Source of the DNA: JBBRXJ01 sp038248505
GTDB lineage: Bacteria > Bacteroidota > Bacteroidia > Bacteroidales > JBBRXJ01
DNA: 14,256 bases
Direction: 5' to 3'
Assembly: GCA_038248505.1 (NCBI GenBank)
Contig: JBBRXJ010000086.1
Location: 1 to 14,256 of the forward strand
Positions 6,570 through 14,256 of this stretch are shown in pieces. Made by a program: the position numbers and the translations under genes. The notes beneath the pieces were generated by a model. That model was not told the origin of the DNA, did not search any database, and saw only the letters and a list, made by a program, of their open reading frames with translations. Position 1 is the first letter of the stretch, and each line of letters begins with the position of its first letter.

Positions 6570-7610
6570 ATGCAGGATAAAATACGTACGGCTCTGATTT
6601 CCTTTGGAATGTCGGGCGAAGTTTTTCATGGCCCTTTATTAACAAGTCACGGAGGATTTGATATTTGCTCAATTTTGGAACGAACAAAGAACTGTTCGGC
6701 ACAAAAATATCCATATGCAAACATTAAAAGAACATTTGAAGAAGTGCTAGCCGACTCAGCAATTGAATTAGTAATTGTTAATACACCCGATGATAGCCAT
6801 TATGAATATTGTAAGGCATCATTAAACGCTGGTAAGCATGCGGTTGTTGAGAAACCTTTTACTATAAAATCAGGTCATGCTGTTGAACTTATTGATATTG
6901 CAAAAAAGAAAAAATTGGTTTTGTCGGTTTTTCAAAATCGTAGATGGGATAATGATTTTTTAACCGTAAAACATATTATTGCAACAAATAAATTAGGCCG
7001 CTTAGTTGAGTTTGAATCGCACTTCGATCGCTTTAGACCGGTAATTAGTGGTAGTTGGAAAGAAACAGGAAGTGCGGGTACAGGGACTTTATATAATTTA
7101 GGTTCACACCTTATTGATCAAGCGCTTGTTTTATTTGGTATGCCTTTAGAGGTATATGCCGATATTCAAACGATGCGTGAAAATGCTGGAGCAGATGATT
7201 ATTATGATATAAAATTGTTTTATTCTAATTTTAGAGTCATTCTGAAAAGTAGTTATATTGTAAAAGAATGCGGACCGCGCTTTTCTTTGCATGGCACTAA
7301 GGGTTCGTTTGTAAAATATGGACTTGACCCTCAAGAACAGGCTTTAAAAGACGGTTTCCTTCCTGTCGATGCAACATGGGGTGCTGAATCATCCCAATTT
7401 TGGGGTGTTTTGAATACCATTGACGCTTCTCTAATTGAAAAAGTTCCTTCTTTAGCAGGTAATTATCAGGCTTTTTATAATAGTATTTACAATGCAATAC
7501 GTAAGAGCGATGCTTTATTAGTTAGACCAGAAGAGGCTTTGCAGACGATCCAAATTATTGAGGCCTGTATAGAGAGTAGTCGGATGCGGAAGAATGTGGT
7601 GGTGGGATAA
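6570..7610 (+). CDS. Gfo/Idh/MocA-family NAD(P)-dependent oxidoreductase
   Basis: A 346-residue cytoplasmic oxidoreductase. The N-terminal Rossmann fold (1-120) has the nucleotide-binding loop SFGMSGEVFHGPLL (11-24), the variant found in the YhhX/YdgJ branch, where the phrase is roughly GYGxxGxxFHxPL. The EKP motif is at 94-96 (Lys95 contacts cofactor and substrate). The C-terminal domain has NLGSHLIDQ (176-184), with His180 and Asp183 as the usual catalytic pair. Members oxidise or reduce sugars, inositols or related polyols; the substrate here cannot be read. The ATG at 6570 is chosen over 6513 because it fits the family N-terminus (RTALISFG right after the start) and lies just after a promoter. 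It is divergent from apbE and 83 bases upstream of the broken beta-helix gene in the same direction, which could hint at carbohydrate use, but nothing proves a functional link. Confidence 0.92.
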   Translation: MQDKIRTALISFGMSGEVFHGPLLTSHGGFDICSILERTKNCSAQKYPYANIKRTFEEVLADSAIELVIVNTPDDSHYEYCKASLNAGKHAVVEKPFTIKSGHAVELIDIAKKKKLVLSVFQNRRWDNDFLTVKHIIATNKLGRLVEFESHFDRFRPVISGSWKETGSAGTGTLYNLGSHLIDQALVLFGMPLEVYADIQTMRENAGADDYYDIKLFYSNFRVILKSSYIVKECGPRFSLHGTKGSFVKYGLDPQEQALKDGFLPVDATWGAESSQFWGVLNTIDASLIEKVPSLAGNYQAFYNSIYNAIRKSDALLVRPEEALQTIQIIEACIESSRMRKNVVVG

Positions 7611-7693
7611 TATGGTGAGGTGATGAGGTGTTGTTCTGCCGTGGCGGAGATGAGGATTATTTCTTTCAAAAAAAACAAGTAAAAAATCAATAT

Positions 7694-9472
7694 ATGAAAA
7701 TAGTAAATATCGCCATTGTATTTTTAATACATGCATTTTCAATAAATGCACAAGAATATTTTGTTTCTCCCTTAGGTTCTAATAATAATAAAGGAACAAT
7801 TGATGCTCCATTTAAAGACTTGCAATATACAATGGAAAGGGCAATAAAAAGTGCCAATGATAATAGCAGTATTCAAATTTATTTAAGAGGTGGTAGTTAC
7901 TTTTTAGATAGTAGTTTTATTATTAAGAGTGATGAAATTTCCAATAAAAATATACGAATAAATTTCAGTGCATGGAAAGCTGAAAAGCCAATAATAAGCG
8001 GAGGTTAATTTGTTACAAACTGGAGTGCTTATGAAGGTAATATCTGGCGAGCAAAAATCGTTGGTAGTAATTTCAGACAGGTTTATGTAGATGGCATACG
8101 AGCCACACGTGCAAGAAATAAAACATTCTCTGTTAAATTTAATACTGGCGATTTTAAAAGTGATGCGGTTGGGGTTGGCTATTTAAGTAATGACCAAGAA
8201 CCATTGCAGTGGAAGAACCCTCATGATATTGAAATTGTATATATGATGACATGGTGTCACATGATTGCAAAAATAGATACCATAGTAAAAAATGATTCTT
8301 TATCTTTTATTCGTATGCAGCAGCCTTATTTTAAGTTGCTAAACATAAAACCAGGACGCGATGATAGGTTTATGGCTTATCTTGAAAATGCCTATGAATT
8401 TATTGATCAGCCTGGAGAATGGTACTATGACCAAAAGAACGAGTGGCTTTATTATATGCCTTCGCCATCAACAGATATGAATAAAGCGGAAGTTATAATT
8501 CCTCAACTAGAAATTTTATTAAAATTAAAAGGAAGTATTGAAAACCCATTACAAAATATCACTTTTAAAGGGATCACCTTTTCGCATGCATCATGGATGC
8601 AGCCTTCTCAAATTGGTCATTTGAGTATTCAAAGTAATTTCACCATGCCCGTTCCTGGATATAAGTACATGCAACAAGATCATACATTAAATGAATATTC
8701 TTCCAATGATGCAATGCGAAGTGTAGCAAATATTATTCTTGAATATTGTAAAAATAGTTCATTCATTAACTGTACTTTCGAGAAATTAGGTGGTGCAGGT
8801 ATTGATATACAGAAAGGCTCGTCCTATAATCGTATCGATAATTGCAATTTTTTTGATATTTCAGGTAGTGGTATTCAAATTGGCGATGTGTTAAGTGAAG
8901 ATCATCATCCTTCTGATAATCGAAATATTGTAAAAGGGAATGTAATTACGAACTGTCTCATTAGCCGTGTAGCCTGCGAATATGAAGATGGGGTAGGCGT
9001 TTTTGTTGGCTTTACGGATAGTACTATTATTGATCATAATGAAATATCGTACTTAACATATTCTGGAATTTCTGTTGGATGGGGCTGGGGAAGTGTTGAT
9101 TTTCCTTATGTTGTTGGCGACAGCATTCACACATATACGGTGCCTGCCATTTCACAAAACAATCTCATTACCAATAATTATATTCATCATGTAATGTTAA
9201 AGCGTGCTGATGGTGCGGGAATATATACATTAGGACGACAAAAAGGAACATTAATAAGAGAAAATGTTTTACATTCAAATCTGAAAGCTCATGATATTTA
9301 TTTAGATGAAGGCAGCGCTGAAATTAGGGTTGAGAGGAATACAATACGACCCACCGGAAAAACTAAGGATGTGATTAAATTACACACCATGAGTGATGCG
9401 CTTGAAAAATCGTGTATCATTAGAGATAATATAATTCTTTCAAAGGAGGCTGCTGAACTTATTTGGAAATAA
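7694..9472 (+). pseudogene. Secreted right-handed parallel beta-helix protein, broken by one in-frame stop
   Basis: A continuous frame of 593 codons interrupted only by TAA at codon 105 (8006-8008). The signal peptide is clear (MKIVNIAIVFLIHAFSINA, cut before Gln20). The mature start EYFVSPLGSNNNKGTIDAPF is typical of pectate-lyase-fold proteins. After the stop the same frame goes on with FVTNWSAYEGNIWRAKI and RQVYVDGIRATRAR, then QPGEWYYDQKNEWLYYMP, NITFKGITFSHASWM and beta-helix coils rich in Asn/Gly (NRIDNCNFFDISGSGIQIGD, GAGIYTLGRQKGTLIRENV, IYLDEGSAEIRVERN). The order recalls GH141-like glycoside hydrolases, but I cannot fix the family. The stop falls where relatives read GG-x-x-x-x-W, and one base change from Lys, Gln or Glu would explain it. 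All 487 codons after it are intact, so the lesion is recent, or an assembly error. The start at 7694 is chosen for the signal peptide; an in-frame TTG at 7628 would bury it. Confidence 0.85.
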
Positions 9473-9483
9473 TGCATCGGTAC

Positions 9484-9642
9484 TTAAATACATTTTGTCT
9501 CTACGGTACTGGAATGGAAAATAATTACCCCATGATTGGAGAGGCCTGTTTTTAAATTGTGACGCTCAAAAAATACAGTTTCTTCCTTGTTCCATGAGGT
9601 CAATATATGGGTAGCAAAAACATATACATGATTAAATGTGTC
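9484..9642 (-). other. Short open frame between convergent genes, no start codon
   Basis: The 214-base gap between the beta-helix pseudogene and the Cache chemoreceptor holds no clear gene. One minus-strand frame stays open for 52 codons (stop at 9484-9486, preceded by a stop at 9643-9645) and encodes a fairly protein-like string including HVYVFATHILTSWNKEETVF. It has no ATG and no family I recognise. A small inverted repeat TGTGT/ACACA (9637-9653) is present. It may be a gene remnant or chance. Confidence 0.2.
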
Positions 9643-9686
9643 TTAAGTACACAAGCCAAACCAATAATTTTCACAAGTCTAAATAA

Positions 9687-11576
9687 TTAATCCGTTTTAA
9701 AACGCTCAGTCAATTGTTGTAAACGCTTCGCCTGTGCTGTTAGTTGCTCTGCGGTGGTTGCTAATTCCTCTGATGCAGCAGCATTTTGTTGTGTTATATT
9801 GCTCAAATCATTCACCGCATTAGTAACCTGTTCGGCACCTGCATTCTGTTCTGAGCTTGATGCTGAGATTTCTTGCACCAATTTACTTGTTTTAAGAATA
9901 TTAGGAATCATTGCCCCCATTTTTTTAAATGCGTTATCCGTTGAACTGTAGCTATCAGATGCCAAAGCAATGATTTCATCCGCAGCCAATCTGCTACGCT
10001 CAGCCAATTTTCGAACTTCTGCTGCAACCACCGCAAATCCTCTGCCATGTTCACCTGCACGAGCGGCTTCAACAGCTGCATTTAGTGCAAGAATATTTGT
10101 TTGAAAAGCGATGTCGTTTACTATTTTTATTTTTTCCGATATCATTCGTACTGAATTAATGCTTTTTTCAGCAATCGCGGCCATCTTGTTAATTTCTATG
10201 GCTGAGGTTTCAGCAATCTTTTCTGTTTCTTTTGCATTGTCTGAATTCTGTTGAATGTTTGCTGCCATTTCTTCCATGGAGGAGGAAAGCTCTTCAGCCG
10301 CGGATGCTTGACTTGATGCACCATTCGACATAGATTGTGAGGTGTTCGTTATTTGTTGACTTGTGGTAAGAATTCCATTGGCATTGTTTTGAATTTCTAC
10401 AACCAACTCACGCATATTCCTGGCCATAATTTCAAGAGATTTTGTTAGATCTCCAATTTCATCTTTTCGCCCTAATTGTATTTCTGCGGTTAAATCCCCT
10501 TGGGCAATTTTATTGGCAAATAATAGTGCTTTCTCAATTGGGGAACTTATTGAATTACTCAGTAATCCTATAAAGAATGAAAAAACAAACAGAGAAATTA
10601 ATCCGATAACAATTATTAAATTCCGCAAACGATTCAAATTTTTTAATAATTCATTTTTATATATTGAAATAACAATGTACGATTCAATTTTATCAAGATA
10701 TTTGTAATAATGTATCTTATTTTTACCTTCCCAAATATATTCATCTTTACCACTTTGACTTGGATTAGCTATCATTCTTTTTATAAAATCAAATGATGAT
10801 ATTGTATCTCCTTCTTTTTTGGGATGAATGATTAGTATGCCATCTTTTGAAACAACATAGGGATAGCCTGTTTCAAGATATTTTTGATTGTTAAATACTT
10901 CTTTTAATTCAGTCAGGTCTTTTTCAGGTACACCAACATACAGGATTCCCTTTAAGGCTCCGTTAATATAAATAGGTTCGTATGCTGTAAGATACCAAGC
11001 CGTAACAACAAATGCACGACCAAAATATGTATCGCCTTTTTCTATTGCTTTAATCACAGGCGAATCATCAGGAATGTAGGTGCAAATTGCTCGTTCTCCA
11101 TCGGCTTTTTTTACATTGGTTGAGATTCGAACATAACCACCGTCAATTTTTTGAAAAATAGTAGAAGTAGCACCTGTTAGCTCCTTCACCTTATCAACCA
11201 AATCGTAATTAAATTGCAATTGATTGTTTTTAAACAACCATTTATTAATGTTCACTTGTTTTTTTTCTTTACTAATTTGCTGGGTAACTTCAACCGATAT
11301 GTTTTGCTCTGTCTCTGATAGTGTGTTGTCAGAATAAAATAATTCGTGTGCTACCTTTAGTGCTGTATTTACTCGTTGCTGATTTGTAATAATTTGACGA
11401 TCAACTATGTCGTATAAATCAGAGATCTTTTCCATCATTACAATATCAGTTTCTGCTGCACTGCGCTTACGTTCGGAATACATTACGAGAAATAAAAATG
11501 TACCAAAAACAGCCAACATAACAAGGGTTATAACCAAGTTTAACCGCGCACGAATTTTCAAGTCCTTAAATCGCAT
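9687..11576 (-). CDS. Methyl-accepting chemotaxis protein with double-Cache (Cache_3-Cache_2 type) sensor
   Basis: A 629-residue receptor. Transmembrane helix 1 (about 13-32) and helix 2 (about 318-338) flank a periplasmic domain of about 285 residues. This carries the signature of the Cache_3-Cache_2 family: TGATSTIFQ, then GGYVRISTNVKKADGERA (about 146-163), a Pro-Asp-Asp-Ser-Pro turn, DTYFGRAFVVTAWYLTAYEP (182-201) and ALKGILYVGVPEKDL (207-221), followed by a membrane-proximal Cache lobe with YPYVVSKDGILIIHP. Such domains usually bind small organic acids, amines or similar solutes. A HAMP domain (339-393, DEIGDL at 372-377) links to the signalling bundle, with the hairpin tip at 486-535 (NDIAFQTNILALNAAVEAA and following). 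The ATG at 11576 is preferred over 11621 because MRFKDLKIRARLNLV is a typical receptor start. No C-terminal pentapeptide (ends RFKTD). I see no clear TAnnTTTG element upstream; the cheW-operon terminator candidate separates it from the operon. Confidence 0.94.
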   Translation of the reverse strand: MRFKDLKIRARLNLVITLVMLAVFGTFLFLVMYSERKRSAAETDIVMMEKISDLYDIVDRQIITNQQRVNTALKVAHELFYSDNTLSETEQNISVEVTQQISKEKKQVNINKWLFKNNQLQFNYDLVDKVKELTGATSTIFQKIDGGYVRISTNVKKADGERAICTYIPDDSPVIKAIEKGDTYFGRAFVVTAWYLTAYEPIYINGALKGILYVGVPEKDLTELKEVFNNQKYLETGYPYVVSKDGILIIHPKKEGDTISSFDFIKRMIANPSQSGKDEYIWEGKNKIHYYKYLDKIESYIVISIYKNELLKNLNRLRNLIIVIGLISLFVFSFFIGLLSNSISSPIEKALLFANKIAQGDLTAEIQLGRKDEIGDLTKSLEIMARNMRELVVEIQNNANGILTTSQQITNTSQSMSNGASSQASAAEELSSSMEEMAANIQQNSDNAKETEKIAETSAIEINKMAAIAEKSINSVRMISEKIKIVNDIAFQTNILALNAAVEAARAGEHGRGFAVVAAEVRKLAERSRLAADEIIALASDSYSSTDNAFKKMGAMIPNILKTSKLVQEISASSSEQNAGAEQVTNAVNDLSNITQQNAAASEELATTAEQLTAQAKRLQQLTERFKTD

Positions 11577-11705
11577 ATATTGTTTTTTTAGTTTTGTCTT
11601 ATTTATTTTATACGCTAGCACTCAATAATAGTTACTAAGTCAATCCACTAGTTATAATTATATAAACACGAAGAATCAACATTAATATTTTTATTTAAAA
11701 TTACA

Positions 11706-11733
11706 AGGCCGCTCCACTTGCATGAAACGGCCT
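11706..11733 (-). terminator. Probable terminator of the cheW-chemoreceptor operon
   Basis: On the minus strand AGGCCG (from 11733) pairs with CGGCCT (ending 11706). The stem can extend inward with T-G, T-A, T-G and C-G pairs to about 10 bp around an 8-base loop. It begins 39 bases after the chemoreceptor stop at 11772. The following bases (TGTAATTTTAAAT) are only moderately T-rich, so termination may be partial, allowing some readthrough into the next receptor gene. Confidence 0.5.
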
Positions 11734-11771
11734 CTAACCTAAACCCATGAAACCCTAAAAAGCATTATTAT

Positions 11772-13448
11772 CTAAAATTGTTGATATTTATCGTCTTTGT
11801 CATCCATCTTAAGATTTACCCCTTTGCGTGGTTCGCTGTTTGTGGGTTTTGGATATTCTTTTAGAATCGTACTCGATTTCATGTGGGCTACCTTAACATT
11901 TGAAACTGGGTTTGCATGTGATGTAGCTTTGCGAAACTGATTTGTTTGTTTTTTCAAATCAATTTTAAAGTATGAAATGGTATTTTTTAATACTTCAGCT
12001 TGCGATGAGAGTTCTTCGGAGCTGGTAGCCATTTCTTCAGCCGCAGCAGCGTTTTGTTGTGTGACATTGTTTAATTGTTGTATAGCTCCATTTACTTGTT
12101 CAGCCCCGCTATTTTGTTCTATACTTGCTGCAGCAATTTCTTGTACCAATTTAGATGTTTTTATTACATCGGGAATAATTGCAGACATTAAACTGCCAGC
12201 TTCTTCAGTTACTGATTTACTCTCAGCTGACAATTGAACAATTTCATCGGCCGCAATTTTGCTGCGCTCAGCCAATTTACGCACTTCGGCAGCAACTACG
12301 GCAAAGCCACGCCCATGTTCACCTGCACGCGCTGCTTCAACTGCTGCATTTAATGCAAGAATATTTGTTTGAAAAGCAATGTCATTTATCACTTTTATTT
12401 TATCGGTGATGATGCGAACTGATTCTAAACTCTTTGCGGATGCCTTATTTACATTTTCAATACCGAGTGATGAGCCTTCGGCAATTTTTTCAGTCTGGCG
12501 AGCATTATCGGTATTCTGTTGGATATTTGAAACCATTTCTTCCATGGATGATGAAATTTCTTCGGTAGATGAAGCTTGTTCTGTAGCTCCTTGTGACATC
12601 TGTTGAGCTGAACTGCTCATTTGTTGGCTAGAGGCAGCGATATTATCTGCGCCTTCCATTACACTTGTTATAATCTCAGTAAGTTTGGCTTTCATGGTCT
12701 CCATTGCATCAGCAAGGATGCCAACCTCATCTTTCTGGTCAATATTTAATGTAGCCAGTAAATTACCGCCCGCAATTTGTTGCGCAAATTCAACCCCTTT
12801 TACAAGAGGCTTGGCAATTGCACTAATCATTACAAAAATAATAATTACTACAAAGAAAATTGAAAGCAAAGATATTACAATAGCCATATTAATAATAGCT
12901 TTTGAGTCATTATCAAATACTATATCGGCCTCTTCCATTTCTTTGGTAAGTGAATTTGAATATTCTCTTAATGGAACTTGCATTTTTGCTAGTATTTGGT
13001 CAATTTCGGCATCGTAAGCTTTAGTATTTGCTGAATCTCCCTGCTCTGCAATTTCAGGAACCATTATTTGTTCAAATATTTTTAATACTTCTTCAAAATT
13101 AATTTTAGCCGTTTGTATAAATCCCTTTTCTTCATCCGTATCTGCATGTTCAGCAAGTTTTGTGAAAATATTCTGGCCTTCCTTCTTGTACTCTTCCCAT
13201 TTGGTTTGTACCTCGTTTGAGTAGCCGTTTAACTGCGCATCAGCAATTACTTGATATAGCTTATATCCTACACGACGGCTCTCTTGAGCCTTAATCGCAT
13301 CAGCGGATCTTTTAGCGCCATCATCTTGTAGTTGTTTTAAATTGTTTAGTTGATAGATAGTATAACTTGCTAATCCTATTAGCGCTAGTAATACTATCGA
13401 AAAACTTAAAATAAGTTTTTGTCCGATTTTTAAATTTTTAAAGTTCAT
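11772..13448 (-). CDS. Methyl-accepting chemotaxis protein, four-helix-bundle sensor, with CheR/CheB-tether-like C-terminus
   Basis: A 558-residue receptor, second gene of the cheW operon (34-base gap). Transmembrane helix 1 is at about 12-32 and helix 2 at about 186-210. Between them is an all-helical, charged domain of about 150 residues with EAQ-rich helices, including an ESRR motif at 56-59, as in four-helix-bundle (4HB_MCP) ligand domains. HAMP follows (about 211-262, KDEVGILADAM at 239-249). The signalling tip lies at about 354-403. Past the bundle, residues 497-542 are a flexible Lys/Ser/Pro-rich linker, then GVNLKMDDKDDKYQQF to the end. The last five residues, KYQQF, fit the x-aromatic-x-x-aromatic pattern of tethering pentapeptides that recruit CheR and CheB in other bacteria. 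This marks it as a probable main, methylation-assisting receptor of its array. Neither other receptor in the window has this tail. Confidence 0.94.
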   Translation of the reverse strand: MNFKNLKIGQKLILSFSIVLLALIGLASYTIYQLNNLKQLQDDGAKRSADAIKAQESRRVGYKLYQVIADAQLNGYSNEVQTKWEEYKKEGQNIFTKLAEHADTDEEKGFIQTAKINFEEVLKIFEQIMVPEIAEQGDSANTKAYDAEIDQILAKMQVPLREYSNSLTKEMEEADIVFDNDSKAIINMAIVISLLSIFFVVIIIFVMISAIAKPLVKGVEFAQQIAGGNLLATLNIDQKDEVGILADAMETMKAKLTEIITSVMEGADNIAASSQQMSSSAQQMSQGATEQASSTEEISSSMEEMVSNIQQNTDNARQTEKIAEGSSLGIENVNKASAKSLESVRIITDKIKVINDIAFQTNILALNAAVEAARAGEHGRGFAVVAAEVRKLAERSKIAADEIVQLSAESKSVTEEAGSLMSAIIPDVIKTSKLVQEIAAASIEQNSGAEQVNGAIQQLNNVTQQNAAAAEEMATSSEELSSQAEVLKNTISYFKIDLKKQTNQFRKATSHANPVSNVKVAHMKSSTILKEYPKPTNSEPRKGVNLKMDDKDDKYQQF

Positions 13449-13482
13449 TTTTGTTGGGTTTTATTGGGTTATGATAATTAAG

Positions 13483-13992
13483 TTATGCTATGTTTTCAGT
13501 GCATACCGATTTATGGGCATCGCGTAACATTAGTATTTCATCATTTGAGAACACTTTTATTAAATCGAGAATCATTATAAAACGCTCATCAATATTTGCC
13601 ACGCCAGAAATAAATTCACTCTTGTAGGTCTGACCTATTGAAGGTGCTGGACCTATCAATTTATCAGTTATTTCAATTACGGCAGAAACTTCATCAACAA
13701 GTGCACCCACATTTACAAGTTCGCCATCTAAAAGTAAACCCATTACAACGATACATGTGTTGTCGGTATATTCGGTTGCTGTCATGCCAAACTTTATGCG
13801 GGTATCAATTACTGGTAGTACCATACCACGCAAATTAATGATACCCTTCATATACTCAGGAGCTCGTGGCACTTTTGTGATTTTAGTCATTTCAAGTATG
13901 TTTAATATTTTACTGACGTGTGCTCCATATTCCTCATTACCTAGTTTGAAGCTGAGGTAAGAAATAGTTTTTTCAGAAGTATTGTTTTCCAT
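13483..13992 (-). CDS. cheW: CheW chemotaxis adaptor
   Basis: A 169-residue single-domain CheW that bridges receptors and the kinase CheA in chemosensory arrays. Diagnostic segments: YLSFKLGNEEYGAHVSKILN (12-31), KVPRAPEYMKGIINLRG (40-56) with the conserved Asn53-Leu-Arg55-Gly that contacts receptor and CheA, VLPVIDTRIKFGM (58-70), and VGALVDEVSAVIEI (95-108). The last 20 or so residues extend past the core. It is the first gene of a two-gene operon with the receptor at 11772-13448. An exact -7 element with a spaced TTTG lies upstream. Since it is made with one particular receptor, it may serve that receptor's array preferentially, but a general role is equally possible. No cheA, cheY, cheR or cheB lies in the window. 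Confidence 0.95.
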   Translation of the reverse strand: MENNTSEKTISYLSFKLGNEEYGAHVSKILNILEMTKITKVPRAPEYMKGIINLRGMVLPVIDTRIKFGMTATEYTDNTCIVVMGLLLDGELVNVGALVDEVSAVIEITDKLIGPAPSIGQTYKSEFISGVANIDERFIMILDLIKVFSNDEILMLRDAHKSVCTENIA

Positions 13993-14017
13993 ATTTATTT
14001 TAATTAATTATATAAAG

Positions 14018-14049
14018 CAAATGTAGATTGTTAATTATTGTAATCCAAA
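14018..14049 (-). promoter_or_regulatory. Promoter of the cheW-chemoreceptor operon
   Basis: On the minus strand TTTG (14046-14049), a 20-base spacer and TACATTTG (14018-14025) match the Bacteroidota promoter pattern, with the -7 element 25 bases before the cheW ATG at 13992. The end of an insertion sequence starts about 27 bases further upstream, so insertion stopped just short of this promoter. Confidence 0.72.
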
Positions 14050-14075
14050 AAAATATCGGTGATCTTAATCACTAT

Positions 14076-14256
14076 GAGACCGTTGCAAAAAGCCCCCTAA
14101 CGTTCCAGTTTTATTGTTAGGAGTTTTATTTTGATTATTTTTGATATTTCAGTAAAAAAACAACCACATATCTTTAGTTTTTTAACCTTTACAAGGTTAT
14201 TTTTGCCTTTTTCTAGGCTATATTTCACATTTGGACACAACTATCCTAGGTGCTCG
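14076..14256. mobile_element. Terminal part of a second insertion sequence (continues past window)
   Basis: GAGACCGTTGCAAAA (14076-14090) looks like a terminal inverted repeat of IS5-like elements (pattern GAGAC-n-TTGCAAAA). Composition changes at this point, and the remaining 180 bases hold no coding frame on either strand, as expected for the subterminal region before a transposase. It contains a CCTAAC/GTTAGG inverted repeat (14096-14121), the tight hairpin TAACCTT/AAGGTTA (14183-14199) and a weaker GCCT/AGGC (14205-14218). Such structures at IS ends often block transcription or translation entering the transposase. The family call is tentative because the transposase and the other end lie outside. 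Confidence 0.5.

Noticed and set aside
7628..7693. Upstream TTG start for the beta-helix gene
   Set aside because: It would place 22 charged residues before an otherwise standard signal peptide.
8006..8008. Stop codon recoding (TAA read as an amino acid) in the beta-helix gene
   Set aside because: TAA ends several intact genes in the window (for example the hybrid kinase and cheW), so genome-wide recoding is excluded; site-specific readthrough has no supporting structure that I can see.
4500..12400. Repeated DNA of about 120 bases shared by the three receptor genes (near 4550, 10010 and 12280)
   Set aside because: It is the conserved signalling hairpin shared by all receptors and shows synonymous divergence, so it reflects ordinary paralogy rather than a repeat element.
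11977..13017. Several plus-strand open frames opposite the chemoreceptor genes
   Set aside because: They mirror the low-complexity Ala/Ser/Glu-rich signalling helices on the other strand, have no start context and no family features.

Overview
The window comes from an AT-rich member of the Bacteroidota. Three things point there: upstream regions carry the TAnnTTTG -7 promoter element, with a TTG/TTTG -33 element at three sites; exported proteins include a short-lipobox lipoprotein and a type IX secretion (T9SS)-like C-terminal remnant; and protein style and codon use fit. There are no RNA genes, CRISPR arrays or phage modules. TAA is the normal stop codon of several intact genes, so the code is standard.

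Layout, left to right. (1) 1-137: the C-terminal end of an IS1595/ISXO2-like transposase, cut by the window edge. (2) 292-2304 (-): a soluble hybrid histidine kinase with two PAS domains and a receiver, divergent from a small lipoprotein (2372-2791, +). (3) 2909-3670 (-): a secreted TPR protein built as an internal duplication. (4) 3671-4219: no intact gene; it holds a strong terminator and a decayed fragment resembling a T9SS sorting domain. (5) 4220-5317 (-): a membrane chemoreceptor without an extracytoplasmic sensor domain. (6) 5573-6514 (-), apbE-like FMN transferase, and 6570-7610 (+), a Gfo/Idh/MocA oxidoreductase, are divergent and share a 55-bp region with two face-to-face promoters. 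(7) 7694-9472 (+): a secreted parallel beta-helix protein, possibly a glycoside hydrolase, broken by one in-frame TAA. (8) 9687-11576 (-): a chemoreceptor with a double-Cache sensor. (9) 13992-11772 (-): a cheW-chemoreceptor operon with its own promoter and a likely terminator. (10) From about 14076: the end of a second, different insertion sequence running out of the window.

How the genes fit together: the main theme is signal input. There are three receptors with different input architectures (membrane-only, double Cache, four-helix bundle type), one CheW adaptor and one orphan hybrid kinase. CheA, CheY, CheR, CheB and any motor genes are absent, so the array core must be elsewhere. The receptor next to cheW ends in an aromatic-x-x-aromatic pentapeptide of the kind that tethers CheR/CheB; the other two lack it. 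I found no clearly novel multi-gene system. The points most worth a second look are the single-lesion beta-helix pseudogene, the overlapping divergent promoters that reset two start codons, the substituted metal-site residue in the ApbE homologue, and the T9SS-like remnant.
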